A stretch of DNA of 37,482 nucleotides from a virus. Location: positions 1 to 37,482 of IMG/VR virus record IMGVR_UViG_3300008120_000502; one strand, written 5' to 3'. Below the pieces are notes generated by a model. The model was given only the letters and a program-made list of their open reading frames with translations. It was not told where the DNA came from and did no database searches. This document shows, piece after piece, positions 14,801 to 23,460 of the stretch; the first letter of the stretch is position 1; each line of letters begins with the position of its first letter. The translations under genes were made by a program, and so were the position numbers.

Positions 14801-16985
14801 GGGCAACCTTCCAGATGCGCTGTTGCAGAAGTTCGGCAAAAGCCAGACTTAGTCTCTGCTCTCCAGTCAACACCGGGCGCTTCTTTTGCTGGGTGAGAGC
14901 AGCCATCTGGTCTTTGAGTTCGTCGATTCGCGCAGTCGCATTGGCGCGGCTGGGTCCCTTGAGTTGCTCGAGCCTGAAGACTTCGTCCTTCATTGCCTCG
15001 TATGCAGCCCTGTTCTTTGAATCAACAACGTCAACCATGCGTATAGGCATACGGCTGGTGATTGGCAACTTGGGAATCAACTGCTTGCCCTGGCTGTCCT
15101 CCAGCAGTTTGCGGAAGAGCGGGCCTCTGGTGAGACGACGAATGGTCCTTGTGTCCGGCAGAATCTGAACTCGGTTCAGCAAGTCAACGAGTTGGGCCGG
15201 CTGCAAGAGTTGGATGTCTCGGTTGGTGAACCCAGCGCCATCGAGAACCTCATTGACGAAGTCGGGGTCCAATCTGTCCTTGACCTGTTCGTACAGCGAG
15301 CGAACCAATCCGTTGTCGGTTTCCACGCCAGTTCGGCTGCGGAAGTAGGTGCGCATGGCATCGAGTGAAATCTCGCCGCCGTTAAGAATCTCTTCAATCA
15401 TTTCGTCGTACACGCCAGACGAACGCAGATAGGTCTTCAGGTAGCGCTTATAGGTATTGAGTGTGTTCTTGCGTGCCGTTGGGGTGGCGGTTGGGAGGCG
15501 AGAGAATGCTTCGATTGCGCCGATTGTTTTGCCATCACCAGACAAGAACGCCTTGACATCAGCATCAGATGCACCGCCAGCGCGCAGCGAGAGCACCATG
15601 TTCTTGATTGATTCCTGGTTGTCAATGTCTCCGCCGGAAACAACGATTTGTTCCTTGGGCACTTCCTTGAATGCGCGCATCTTGCGGATTGTGTTACCGA
15701 CAAGGTTGCGCTCAAACTTGTATTTGCCGATGCCAGCCTGCAGTGTCTTTTCGCCGAACTCCCATCCGCTGGTCAAAGCCGAAATGACTTGGTCTTCGGT
15801 CTTGGCGTTCTTCAGGCGGATAGCCATGTCGGTGCTTATCTGCCCATCAAAGATGTCTTCCCAGATGACGCCAGCGTTGTCCGATTGCTTGAGCGTGTCG
15901 ACCAACTTGATTGCGTACGGGTTGGTACGGAAGAACTTGTCAAATTGCAGGGCGTTGTAGGTTGCGCCAGAGAAGTCCATCCCAAGGCCAGACTCGCGCA
16001 GATACTTCTGCTTGGTCGGTCCAAGTGCTTTGCGCAGGCTTGCGGCATCTGCTTCGCTGAGGAGCGGGACGATTCCCTTGAGTCCAGCCGACGGCTTGCC
16101 AGCCTTCATCAGCGCCTCGATTGTCTCGCCCGTCTTCATTGCTACGGCTGCGTATTCGGCAGCACGTATTCCTTTGGATATCCACTTGGATGGGTCCGGC
16201 AGCACGACGTTAAAGATGGCGTCGATGACTCCCGAGCCGTAGCGGTATGCCATGTCGTTCTCGCGGAAGATTCCGCCAGTGGACATGACTCCGCGACCCA
16301 GCGTGAATGCCGAGCCGTATATGGTTCCGCGTACCGCGCGTGCGCGCGAAGCCTGCTCTTCTACGATTCGTGCATTAGGCAGCCAGCCAGTGCCCTGTTG
16401 TTCTGGGTTGTCCAGCATCGTTTGGAAAGTAGAAGCAGAAAGCATCCCAGGAACATCTATTCCCTTGCCGGTTGCTACCTGTCCAATCAGGGTGTTCGCA
16501 TACTCTGGTATGGTCATCAGCGCTGAAAGCGACCATCGCGAAGCCCATTTGGCTGGTCGGCCCAATGTGGTTGCCAATGCGCCGCCAATGCTGGTTGAAA
16601 CATCGGCAACCGATTCGGCTGGTGCCGGGATGGCAAGTTGGAATGTCTTTGACGCGATGCGCTTGGCCCAGCCGCCTGCATCGTAAATCGTCCTGACCAC
16701 GGATGGCAGCGTTCCAACCGCTTCTCTCTTGGCATCGTATGAATCCATTTCGCGCTGCGATGCCATCTTGGCAACCTGGTCAATGGCGGCAGTAGTGGCG
16801 CCAGACTTTGCCAACGCAAGTTTGACTTCGGGCGACAGCCATGGCGCGCGATAGTTAATCTGATTCATCTTCATCGCCATCGACTGCGAATACTCAGGGC
16901 TTACTTGAAATTGGTTGGTACCAACGTCTTTCTGCATCTGCAGCAGATATTCCCTATCCTCAGGGAAGAGGTTGTTGTATAGCAT
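11859..16985 (-). CDS. Giant putative internal virion/ejection protein (1708 aa)
   Basis: ATG at 16985 overlaps the stop of the preceding gene. At 5.1 kb it is the longest gene. It is alpha-helix-rich with hydrophobic Ala/Gly segments near the N-terminus (residues ~110-200) and around residues ~1215-1290 (SGSIAKLFTGINSPLSAPLA, PALGPMASLAVSKILPD), which could contact membrane. Long charged regions lie between. No Walker, lysozyme or protease motif stands out. Large proteins between portal and capsid in podovirus-like genomes are often internal virion proteins ejected with the DNA. A tape-measure role is less likely because no tail-tube genes accompany it. Function is inferred. Confidence 0.55.
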   Translation of the reverse strand: MLYNNLFPEDREYLLQMQKDVGTNQFQVSPEYSQSMAMKMNQINYRAPWLSPEVKLALAKSGATTAAIDQVAKMASQREMDSYDAKREAVGTLPSVVRTIYDAGGWAKRIASKTFQLAIPAPAESVADVSTSIGGALATTLGRPAKWASRWSLSALMTIPEYANTLIGQVATGKGIDVPGMLSASTFQTMLDNPEQQGTGWLPNARIVEEQASRARAVRGTIYGSAFTLGRGVMSTGGIFRENDMAYRYGSGVIDAIFNVVLPDPSKWISKGIRAAEYAAVAMKTGETIEALMKAGKPSAGLKGIVPLLSEADAASLRKALGPTKQKYLRESGLGMDFSGATYNALQFDKFFRTNPYAIKLVDTLKQSDNAGVIWEDIFDGQISTDMAIRLKNAKTEDQVISALTSGWEFGEKTLQAGIGKYKFERNLVGNTIRKMRAFKEVPKEQIVVSGGDIDNQESIKNMVLSLRAGGASDADVKAFLSGDGKTIGAIEAFSRLPTATPTARKNTLNTYKRYLKTYLRSSGVYDEMIEEILNGGEISLDAMRTYFRSRTGVETDNGLVRSLYEQVKDRLDPDFVNEVLDGAGFTNRDIQLLQPAQLVDLLNRVQILPDTRTIRRLTRGPLFRKLLEDSQGKQLIPKLPITSRMPIRMVDVVDSKNRAAYEAMKDEVFRLEQLKGPSRANATARIDELKDQMAALTQQKKRPVLTGEQRLSLAFAELLQQRIWKVAQLATGGYVVRNMLDAQVRMAAGGVNQFKHPIDYINAVLGKRYGESITGVRLTDLGVDAGKKAVTETAEAIEAGVRPRIWERSKQEDVWEDLRNAFVGASSRHGWTASDTLRHRHKSGSFTLVTRADGPKKYLTRYHTDGVIQSAQKTLSDEFQSRVAVAISAGKTDDEIVQELIGFMDNERSQAFRSVDALFADGLEFYDRTNDAPYKFPPLYIKELKKSDPEFYRSVLDSYFRHVVLANVKYNTGNLDDITFLFAHNAIGNLDDARVLRAEDFKLKPKEKLQIGQKRVVEINGEKVTGIIQKAAGNEYTFIPILVDNAATAGKNGLGSKEARRMIERARLWDENSKKGLAVAYPREQMINYRPGGRFDSLEERTMNLADKATSWFFDGFYDSASRKLEKSVVFREFYYDEVVKHIDQLSYEEGMKLYADIYEKSGGKIREYLGESNLRKKVTNAIENLPKRKGVTGTLKVEELDDYSRFVGIQRTKELLYDASTRNNFQDALRIVAPFEAAWRDVLGRYASFAVSDNIHMYRQFHKVYHGLSQGDPDMDGRGFIYRDPSTGEQMFTFPMSGSIAKLFTGINSPLSAPLARLSQGISFYPALGPMASLAVSKILPDVPKYDKLKELLLPYGEVGWKDALNVTPSWLSKAAPAVQGMLFNEVYMNTTYGNTYMETLRALSVNTEKYNLSTEEGVTQLMADARTRAQILTLMRAAGQFTGPAAPTNEFKIPTKQGDKFVDQLMTELRAFETEDYDSAVDRFLGLYGDELVLYLGSKSRAVAQGLEATEEFGVWERENKDIINQYPDTAYFMAPRGGGEFNFTVWERQLLEGTRAKLTDREMIDLAQKRLGSVKYRAARRLFGPNPNELQRDALRNYRQYLNTKLPGFPRRAEFEANKLQNDIDQLYKLVEDPRLKDNAIASSVSRYLTARKQIMQSEQLISFQPKKAAAARQALYQLGESLSAANPEFDRIWQRFLVQEVDI

Positions 16986-17359
16986 CAGCCAATCCCGTAG
17001 CGGGCCAGCAAGTCATCCAAATCATCGCTAGGGAACATCTGGGCAATAGCGCGTAGTTCTTGAATTGCCTGGTCTGTCTGGGTCATCATGGGTATGCCCG
17101 CCTGGAACATGTTCGGACCAGGACCAAATGGTGCTCCAGCGGTAATCGGTTCATCCGGGCGCTGCGTTGGCGCATTGAGTGGGGTCAGTTTGGTTGCTTC
17201 CTTGGCAACTCTGCTGGCAGCAACATCTGCCGGGGATGCACCCATCGGAACTGCAGACTGGCTGGCCATCTGCTCGGTTGCTTTTCCGTAGGTCTGTCCT
17301 TTTGCTGCGGACTTCGCAATCTTGGATGCGGGGTTCTGTAGGTCGAAACGATTAGCCAC
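16985..17359 (-). CDS. Small protein after the portal (124 aa)
   Basis: GTG at 17359 with GGGAG about 7 nt upstream, starting 1 bp after the portal stop. The first two thirds are Ala/Ser/Pro/Met-rich and probably disordered (ASKIAKSAAKGQTYGKATEQ). The last 35 residues form a helix (DQAIQELRAIAQMFPSDDLD then DLLARYGIG). It could be a portal- or scaffold-associated factor or an anchor for the giant protein that follows. No family is recognised. Confidence 0.55.
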   Translation of the reverse strand: MANRFDLQNPASKIAKSAAKGQTYGKATEQMASQSAVPMGASPADVAASRVAKEATKLTPLNAPTQRPDEPITAGAPFGPGPNMFQAGIPMMTQTDQAIQELRAIAQMFPSDDLDDLLARYGIG

Positions 17360-17360
17360 G

Positions 17361-19118
17361 TCAGGCTCCCATTTGCGCTAAGAGTTGCTCCAGGCTAGGT
17401 TCGCCCCCTGGTCCTGCTACTGGCGCCTCTGCTCCCATGCCAGGAAGCGCCAACCCCGGCATTGTTTCTGGTGCGCCCGCTGGCATTGCCATGGCCTGAC
17501 GCTCCTGTGCGCGCGCGTTCGTGCGCTGCACTGCTTCGTACAGGCTGACATCTTGCTCCATAACCAGTTTGACGAGGTATGCAAGGTCGTCTGGCTGGTA
17601 CGGACCCATCGGGTTGACCGCTTGCTGCTGGATGCTGGACAGTAATGCTGCCTCCACACCCTCTGCGATGATGCGGTCGTGCTCCAACTCCGGGTCGGAA
17701 ATCAACGGGTCGGCTTCGCGTGCGGACTCTTTGCTCATCATGCCGGTTCCCAAACGCTGACCAAGCCCAATGATAAGTGAATTGACATCCGAACCAGCAG
17801 CCGAATACGTGACGTAGTGGAAGTCGGTTTCCCAAATCTTGTTCGGTACGTAGGTCTCCTGGCCGGTTGCGACACGCGACGGCAAGAAGAACATCTTGGG
17901 TACATCGCCCCAGTACGCCTTCTCGATTGCAATCGCAATCTTGTCTTCTTCCAGAAGCGACGCTTCAAACACTGACTGCGATTCTTGAACGCGGAAGTCA
18001 ACGGTTGCCGACAGCACGTTCTCACCACGGCGACCAGTGCGGATGTTCGTTGCGGATTCTCCGCCGAACTCTGCAGGGATTGCACCCTCAAGACGCTCTT
18101 GGCGCTCAAGGCGGTCAAGTGCTTCGTAGGTCTTGTATCCAGGGTTGAGGTCTTGACTGCGGATGTCGCCACCGCGCACGATTCCCAAGATGCCGTTCTT
18201 GCTGTCAGCCAACTGGACAATCTCTGGGTTCTCACCAGTGCGTGCAATCAGATACTCTTCCGGGAAGATGCCGCGCTCGATGGCAATCTCGGTCAGCGCT
18301 TGCAGGCGTGCGCGCGTGTAGTACATGCCGATGAGTCCATCGAACTGACCGCGTTGCTTGTCGAGAGTGATGCGGTTTGCAACAACTGCAAGCGGCATGC
18401 CGGTTCGGTTGGGGATTGCCTCAAGCAGCATTTCCTGCATGCCTGCACGCTGGGCTGGCGACAGTTCTGGATTGTCTTCTGCGCCCATCACCACAAGTTG
18501 CAGTGCATCAGCGGAGACATACTCAAGAAGGGTGTAGCGCGAGTCGGTATCAACTTCGCCCATGCGTAATTGGTCGGACACCAAGTCGCCGTAGTTCTGC
18601 AGCAACCAGGCCGCAGTTACCTTGTGCGAGAAGATGCAGTCTGCTGGCAGCATGTCGTCTTGGTCTTCAACGGGCGCCGGGTATGTGTCAAGCGGATTGC
18701 GCACAACCCACTTGGGCATCAGTGTGCGGAAGTCTGGCTTGATAAATACGGACGACTGCGAGTAAGCAAGCAGGTGGCGTGCACGACGGCGCATCTTCAT
18801 CTGCATCTTGTTGTGGTCCCAAAACGACAGCATCGCCTTGCGACGCATGCGCGAGTATCCCTTCGAGCGCTCAGAGCCGTCCTTGACTGGCGGGAAATAC
18901 GGAGATGGCATCGTTGACGCAATGCGCATTGACATCTGGTCAAGCCCGGTTACGAGCAAGTTTGCAACGTTTGCTTTTGCACTGCGGTCCAACTCATTGA
19001 GTGGAACCACCACTTCGCCATTGGCAAGGTCGCGCACGCGGCGCATCTGCTCGTAGAGCGGGCCAAGTTTTAACTGGCGGTTGCGGTACAGTTCAACAAT
19101 CTGCTCTGCTGAGAGCAT
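17361..19118 (-). CDS. Portal protein (585 aa)
   Basis: ATG at 19118. Its size and place after the large terminase are those of a portal. The N-terminal ~120 residues are helical (EQIVELYRNRQLKLGPLYEQ, RRVRDLANGEVVVPLNELD), followed by NVANLLVTGLDQMSMRIAST, the stem/crown transition often seen in portals. The mixed middle includes VVRNPLDTYPAPVE and HKVTAAWLLQNYGDLVSDQL. The C-terminal ~100 residues are Pro/Gly/Met-rich. The portal forms the dodecameric ring at the capsid vertex through which DNA enters and leaves. The exact portal subfamily cannot be told without a profile search. Confidence 0.75.
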   Translation of the reverse strand: MLSAEQIVELYRNRQLKLGPLYEQMRRVRDLANGEVVVPLNELDRSAKANVANLLVTGLDQMSMRIASTMPSPYFPPVKDGSERSKGYSRMRRKAMLSFWDHNKMQMKMRRRARHLLAYSQSSVFIKPDFRTLMPKWVVRNPLDTYPAPVEDQDDMLPADCIFSHKVTAAWLLQNYGDLVSDQLRMGEVDTDSRYTLLEYVSADALQLVVMGAEDNPELSPAQRAGMQEMLLEAIPNRTGMPLAVVANRITLDKQRGQFDGLIGMYYTRARLQALTEIAIERGIFPEEYLIARTGENPEIVQLADSKNGILGIVRGGDIRSQDLNPGYKTYEALDRLERQERLEGAIPAEFGGESATNIRTGRRGENVLSATVDFRVQESQSVFEASLLEEDKIAIAIEKAYWGDVPKMFFLPSRVATGQETYVPNKIWETDFHYVTYSAAGSDVNSLIIGLGQRLGTGMMSKESAREADPLISDPELEHDRIIAEGVEAALLSSIQQQAVNPMGPYQPDDLAYLVKLVMEQDVSLYEAVQRTNARAQERQAMAMPAGAPETMPGLALPGMGAEAPVAGPGGEPSLEQLLAQMGA

Positions 19119-19121
19119 GTT

Positions 19122-19298
19122 TTACTTACCCGTCTTGAGTCGGCGAAGAGTTGCCTGTGTCTTTGGGTTCTTCAACCACGTTGCGTAGTTCTTCGCCCCA
19201 GGAGCATTGCCTTCAATCGCTTGCTGAGCGCGGTTGAGTTGCTGCAAGAACGGCTTGTCTGCTTCCGTTGCGTACCTGTACGTGGACGGGAAGTTCAA
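19122..19298 (-). CDS. Small protein between TerL-side gene and portal (58 aa)
   Basis: The frame is open from 19298 to 19122 and the composition is protein-like (NFPSTYRYATEADKPFLQQL, NRAQQAIEGNAPGAKNYATW, LKNPKTQATLRRLKTGK). The only plausible start is TTG at 19298, which overlaps the stop of the previous gene as TTGA, the usual coupled arrangement; no Shine-Dalgarno is evident. An alternative is that a -1 shift near the end of the repeat-rich 337-aa gene extends that protein into this frame, but I see no slippery heptamer there. Function unknown. Confidence 0.55.
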   Translation of the reverse strand: MNFPSTYRYATEADKPFLQQLNRAQQAIEGNAPGAKNYATWLKNPKTQATLRRLKTGK

Positions 19299-20308
19299 CG
19301 GAATGTCGTCGCTTTAGCAGGCTTAGTGGTAGCAGGCTTGGTGGTAGCAGGCTTGGTGGTAGCAGGCTTGGTCGTTGCTGTCTTTGCAGGAGCAGCAGGA
19401 CCGTACTTCTGGCTACCGACTCCACCTTGCTTGTTGAATCTTACGGTTGGACCCTTGGTGCCGGCTGGCTTGGTGCTCGCTGGCCTGGTGCTCGCTGGCT
19501 TTGGAGCAACTGGTGGCTTACCTGGGTTGAGTGCAAGCGGAGATAGATTCTCCCTTGCTGGACCATACGGTGTCTTACCAACACCACCAAATCGGTTGGT
19601 ACCTGACTGCTTTGCATCAGGAAGCAATTTGCCAAGGTTGCGCAAACCAAAGCGAACAACTCCAGTGGCTTTGCGAGCCACAGCAGAAAGTGGCCTTGTG
19701 CTTCCAACGGCAATGGCAGCCTCGCCAAATTCTTGGGCTGCGGCTTTTGCAAGTCCACCAGCAGAGAAATCCTTGATAGGACCCTTGCCGCCAAGTGGGT
19801 TCAACAAACCTTCAATGGCAGTGCGACCAGGGTAGTTAATGCCTTGGCCAATAATGTTGTTGCGACGATTCTTCCACGCCGAAGCAACAGTCGTCTTTGG
19901 AGTCGGGGTAGAAGTCGTGCTGGTCTTGGTTACCGTGGTCTTCTTTGGCGGAGTCGGAACCTTGTAGGAACCACTCTTAACAGCACCCTGCCATGCTTGG
20001 GTGACGGACTGTGAATAAGAAAGCGGTGTGGTAGAGGTGGACGTAGTGCTGGAAGTTCCGCCCATCTTTCGCGCCGGAAGTTCAGTTGCAAGCGTGCGCT
20101 TGAAATCCCTACGCTCTTCTGGGTTCGCATTGGGCAACGCACGTTGTGCAATCTTTGTGCGTCCCTGTTTTGTTTGCGCCAAGACATCAAAGCGTTGGCG
20201 AATCTGCTTACGCTCTTCTGGCGTACCTGTAATCCCCCGCTGTTCGACACGAGCCTGTACGAACTGGCGGCGAGCCTGCTCGTATGGTGTCAGTTTTTTC
20301 TTGGCCAT
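19295..20308 (-). CDS. Repeat-rich putative virion protein (337 aa)
   Basis: ATG at 20308 with GGAG about 7 nt upstream. The N-terminal ~75 residues are charged and helical (EQARRQFVQARVEQRGITG, ERKQIRQRFDVLAQTKQGRT). Then come Thr/Ser-rich linkers (TTSTSTTP, KTTVTKTSTTSTPTPKTTV), a central hydrophobic Ala/Gly region (~175-215) and a Pro/Lys/Thr tail ending in four TTKPA repeats coded by a 15-bp tandem repeat. The composition resembles disordered head or core proteins. Located between terminase and portal genes. No known domain is recognised. Confidence 0.55.
   Translation of the reverse strand: MAKKKLTPYEQARRQFVQARVEQRGITGTPEERKQIRQRFDVLAQTKQGRTKIAQRALPNANPEERRDFKRTLATELPARKMGGTSSTTSTSTTPLSYSQSVTQAWQGAVKSGSYKVPTPPKKTTVTKTSTTSTPTPKTTVASAWKNRRNNIIGQGINYPGRTAIEGLLNPLGGKGPIKDFSAGGLAKAAAQEFGEAAIAVGSTRPLSAVARKATGVVRFGLRNLGKLLPDAKQSGTNRFGGVGKTPYGPARENLSPLALNPGKPPVAPKPASTRPASTKPAGTKGPTVRFNKQGGVGSQKYGPAAPAKTATTKPATTKPATTKPATTKPAKATTFR
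19316..19375 (-). repeat. 15-bp tandem repeat (four copies) coding TTKPA
   Basis: Four consecutive 15-bp units at 19316-19330, 19331-19345, 19346-19360 and 19361-19375 (plus-strand unit AGCAGGCTTGGTGGT, with single-base changes in the first and last). They code a Thr/Lys/Pro/Ala tail. Copy number may vary between relatives. Confidence 0.9.
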
Positions 20309-20329
20309 AGACGCTCCTACAGTAACATA

Positions 20330-22279
20330 TTAAATCCAGGAAGGGCGCCAAAGTCTTGGCGGTCGCTTGACCGGACCAAGTTGGGGCATGTGTAGTTCGC
20401 CAAACCAGTGCGCCATGACCAAGTCGGTGCCATTCTTTTTGTCCCTGGTCCACGAAGTCATCTCGTCGATGAACGCCAGTGTCTTCCAGTTGTCAACCAT
20501 CGATGGCAGCCGGATGCTGCCCGAGCGCCACAGCGGTGGCAGCAAAGCCTCAACGCCAAGGTTCTCATCCAACTTGTTCCTGGAAGTGGTGTGGGGTACG
20601 ATGAGAACACCATGGAGGGCTTGCCATTTACGCACGAAATCATGGGCGAGAAGGAAGCGCTGGGCAGCGTTAATCTCAACAACCCAGTGGCTGATTGGGT
20701 ACCCGTACTCGAACGACCGTTCCTGCCAAATGTCCATAATGCCGCCGTATGCGCCAAACTGCGTGTCGTAACCAAGCAGGTCCTCGGCAGTCAACTTGAT
20801 TCGCTCCAAATCGACTAGGTAACGCAGGTTCGTTTCCGGCTGATACAGCCACCATTGCAGCGCCCAGAACTGGGTTGGGGACGGGTCAACCGTGGCAATG
20901 GAGATAATCGGGGGCCTTAGCCCAGCGGGGATGTAGCCAGGTCGGCGGTCTTTGTCAATGCACCCCGGATACATAACGCCGTCAGGGCCAATGCCGCCGG
21001 TTGCCCAGACGCGCTCGATGAGGTAGTTGCCCTCTGCCATGTCTTGTTGCTGATAGACGGTGGCAAACTTCTGGGGCGAAGAGTGCTTGATGTAGGACAG
21101 GTCTCGCCAAGAAAGACGGTATGGCTCAAGAAGGGGTCCTTCGGGCCAGGGTGGTGCGTCGTTGCGGCGGGACTTGGGGCCGGTATCCAGTTCTTCGTAG
21201 TACGCCTTGTAGACCAGGTGTTCGTACTTCTGGGTTTTGACGGGCTCTGGGATTTCCGATAGGTCGGTGACTGCCTCTCCGTCGTAGTCCTCTTCTTCTT
21301 CGTACGTCACTTTTGACAGACAGTGTGCGTAAAGGTCAAGTGAGCCCAAGCGCTGTCCAATCACGGCAAGCAAACCACCCGGGTCTACGCGGGCTTCAGC
21401 CATGGAGTCCCAGCGCTCAATCAACTTATCTCGGGCTACGGATTCCTTGGCGTTCTCGGGCGATGCCACGTCGTCAAACAAACACAAATCGGCGCGGTGT
21501 CCGATGAACTCAGACTCAATACCGTAGGCAGACACGGTCGGCTCTTTGTTGTCAAGAGCACCACCTGCGTATTGTTCAACGATGAACTCTTCGGCTCTCC
21601 ATAGAGCACCAGCACTGTTGGGCTTGAAGCGTCCGTAGTCAAGGGCAAGGCAGGACTCGGCATCCAGGGCAAGGCCGCGCTTGACCAACTCTGGGTCCGG
21701 GCGCAGCGGTGCGGTTCGCTCCAGGGTGTCGCGGATACGACGGCTATACATCTTTGCCAGGGTTTGTGAAATTGAGCCAATCATGACGCGCACTGCTCGG
21801 TTGCGCACAATGGCCCACACCGCTACGTCATGGAACAGCGTTGACTTACCGGCACCAGGTGGGCAGTTGAGAACCAGGAACTTTTTATCCCTATCCTCCA
21901 GGCGCTCCACAATCTTGTAAGCAGCGTCCACCTGCCATGGGCTGGGTACGCGACCCAGGTAAACGCGCCTGAAGTAGTCGAAGTCCACCAGTCCACGCTC
22001 GGCGCGTTTGCTCAATCGTCCGTGCGGAATTACAGGGGGCAACTCGCGCATGGAGTTCAGGTCGCGAGACAGGCTGTTGCCGCCAGTGCCGCGGCCAGAC
22101 TGCAACTTTGCTTCGTCTAACTCAAGTTTGGTTTTCTTTGCAGTGGCGACCCAGTTGCGCGCAGTCGTATAGGAGATGCCTGAAAGACGTGCGGCCTCCT
22201 TCATATTCATCCCAGACTGGATGGATTGAAAGAAGATTGCCCTGTCTTCAGGGCTTACAACTCGTTTCCCCTTTGGCAC
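20330..22279 (-). CDS. terL: Large terminase subunit with N-terminal HTH (649 aa)
   Basis: GTG at 22279, 1 bp after the previous stop. Residues ~15-50 form a helix-turn-helix (MNMKEAARLSGISYTTARNW) like the DNA-binding part of small terminases. The ATPase domain has Walker A CPPGAGKS (139-146) and Walker B LCLFDD (265-270). The nuclease domain starts near IISIATVDPSPTQFWALQWW (~480), with a probable metal-binding Asp in TVDPSP. The protein pumps DNA into the procapsid through the portal and cuts the concatemer. No separate small terminase is recognisable nearby, so the fused HTH may supply packaging-site recognition (inference). Confidence 0.9.
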   Translation of the reverse strand: MPKGKRVVSPEDRAIFFQSIQSGMNMKEAARLSGISYTTARNWVATAKKTKLELDEAKLQSGRGTGGNSLSRDLNSMRELPPVIPHGRLSKRAERGLVDFDYFRRVYLGRVPSPWQVDAAYKIVERLEDRDKKFLVLNCPPGAGKSTLFHDVAVWAIVRNRAVRVMIGSISQTLAKMYSRRIRDTLERTAPLRPDPELVKRGLALDAESCLALDYGRFKPNSAGALWRAEEFIVEQYAGGALDNKEPTVSAYGIESEFIGHRADLCLFDDVASPENAKESVARDKLIERWDSMAEARVDPGGLLAVIGQRLGSLDLYAHCLSKVTYEEEEDYDGEAVTDLSEIPEPVKTQKYEHLVYKAYYEELDTGPKSRRNDAPPWPEGPLLEPYRLSWRDLSYIKHSSPQKFATVYQQQDMAEGNYLIERVWATGGIGPDGVMYPGCIDKDRRPGYIPAGLRPPIISIATVDPSPTQFWALQWWLYQPETNLRYLVDLERIKLTAEDLLGYDTQFGAYGGIMDIWQERSFEYGYPISHWVVEINAAQRFLLAHDFVRKWQALHGVLIVPHTTSRNKLDENLGVEALLPPLWRSGSIRLPSMVDNWKTLAFIDEMTSWTRDKKNGTDLVMAHWFGELHMPQLGPVKRPPRLWRPSWI

Positions 22280-23182
22280 TTACTTGAAGAAGTCCTGTGG
22301 GTCAATGTAGTTTTCTGGCATGTTGCGCCGTGCATTGCTGATGTCAAGAAGGCGCTGTAATTTTTTTGCCTTAAGGTCTGATTGTCTTTGAATAAACTCG
22401 GCACGTCTGTCAGCAGGAATTCTTTTTAGGTATGCGCCTTGTTGGTTCTTTTGGAGAACCCTAGACACCACCCTTCCACGCTCACGCAAGAAACGCTTGG
22501 CAAAGCGAACTTCTTCTGCGTTCCAGTCTTCATCGATGCCTTGATACGCAGACTTGGCAGTGTCCATGAGCATTCTGTTTTTGCGCCCGCGAGAAAGGGC
22601 ATCGTCGCCAAGTGCGGCAATTTGTTCTTGAGTTGACCTGGACACAGGGTTTGCACTTTCGTACAAGTCCATGTAGTCGTAATCTGGCGTCTTTGTGCCA
22701 ACTTGCTTGCTGAAGTAAATTTCATCTTCAAGGCGGGCTATTTCACCCTTGGCCTCAAAGACCTGGTTGAGAAGTTTGCGCTGTGCAGCAAGGGAATTGC
22801 GGGTGGTAACCGGCTTGAGCATTCGTGCTTGGTAGGCAGCATCGGCGGCCTTGTTGATTGCATACTTGCCGGCATTAGTCTTGGCGGCAGCAGACACAAC
22901 CTTTGGCAAAGCAGCCCCAACTCCAGCAGCGCCAATAGCAAGGGCGCCCTGGGTAACGGCATAGCGCTGGAATGCGTCTGGTCCAGCCTTGGCGGCCGCA
23001 ACACCGCCACCAGAAAGAACATCGGCAACCTCTTGTGTTGCACCAATGGCCCGCCGGGTAGTCGGATTTATTGTTGGATTCTTGTCGCCCGTAAGAAACG
23101 TGTTCAGTGACTTTGCCGCGCCACCAAGCCAGCCGCCGACGGTGTTGCCAATGTCGTTAATTGGATTGGACTTGCGGGGCAC
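22280..23182 (-). CDS. Putative virion-associated protein upstream of terminase (300 aa)
   Basis: GTG at 23182 overlaps the stop of the first gene of this operon. The N-terminal ~120 residues are Ala/Gly/Val-rich with possible membrane-active stretches (GALAIGAAGVGAALPKVVSA). The rest is charged and helical with many Arg/Lys (KRFLRERGRVVSRVLQKNQQ, QRQSDLKAKKLQRLLDIS), possibly coiled coil. It is the second gene of the structural operon, before the terminase. It could be an ejected or head-core protein. No family is recognised. Confidence 0.5.
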   Translation of the reverse strand: MPRKSNPINDIGNTVGGWLGGAAKSLNTFLTGDKNPTINPTTRRAIGATQEVADVLSGGGVAAAKAGPDAFQRYAVTQGALAIGAAGVGAALPKVVSAAAKTNAGKYAINKAADAAYQARMLKPVTTRNSLAAQRKLLNQVFEAKGEIARLEDEIYFSKQVGTKTPDYDYMDLYESANPVSRSTQEQIAALGDDALSRGRKNRMLMDTAKSAYQGIDEDWNAEEVRFAKRFLRERGRVVSRVLQKNQQGAYLKRIPADRRAEFIQRQSDLKAKKLQRLLDISNARRNMPENYIDPQDFFK

Positions 23183-23460
23183 TACTTGCTTTTCTTTGGC
23201 TTGGGCTTTGTCTTTGTCTTGGGCTTTGGTTTTTCGTACTCAAGCGCAGAAACACCACCCATCTCAGGGAATGCACCGAAGCGGGCAAGTTCGTCGGACA
23301 CGGTCAACTTCGTGCCGGTCTTGGGATAAACGATTCCCACCCCAGGACTAATATTCTTTTTGGTCCATTCGCTGTACGCCAGCATCCGACCGGCCTGCGC
23401 CGACATGCGCCGAGCCTCAGCCATTTGTCCGCGAGTCTTCTTGTCTTTATTCTTGGCCAT
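23182..23460 (-). CDS. First gene of the structural operon (92 aa)
   Basis: ATG at 23460, the first gene after ~390 bp of non-coding DNA. There is no Shine-Dalgarno sequence; instead TACTGT lies 6 nt before the ATG, compatible with leaderless translation. The protein is basic: a charged helical start (KNKDKKTRGQMAEARRMSAQ), a short ordered middle with SPGVGIVYPKTGTKLTV, and a Lys/Pro/Thr tail of alternating KP and KT. Function unknown. Its position suggests a minor virion protein or packaging accessory. Confidence 0.6.
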   Translation of the reverse strand: MAKNKDKKTRGQMAEARRMSAQAGRMLAYSEWTKKNISPGVGIVYPKTGTKLTVSDELARFGAFPEMGGVSALEYEKPKPKTKTKPKPKKSK

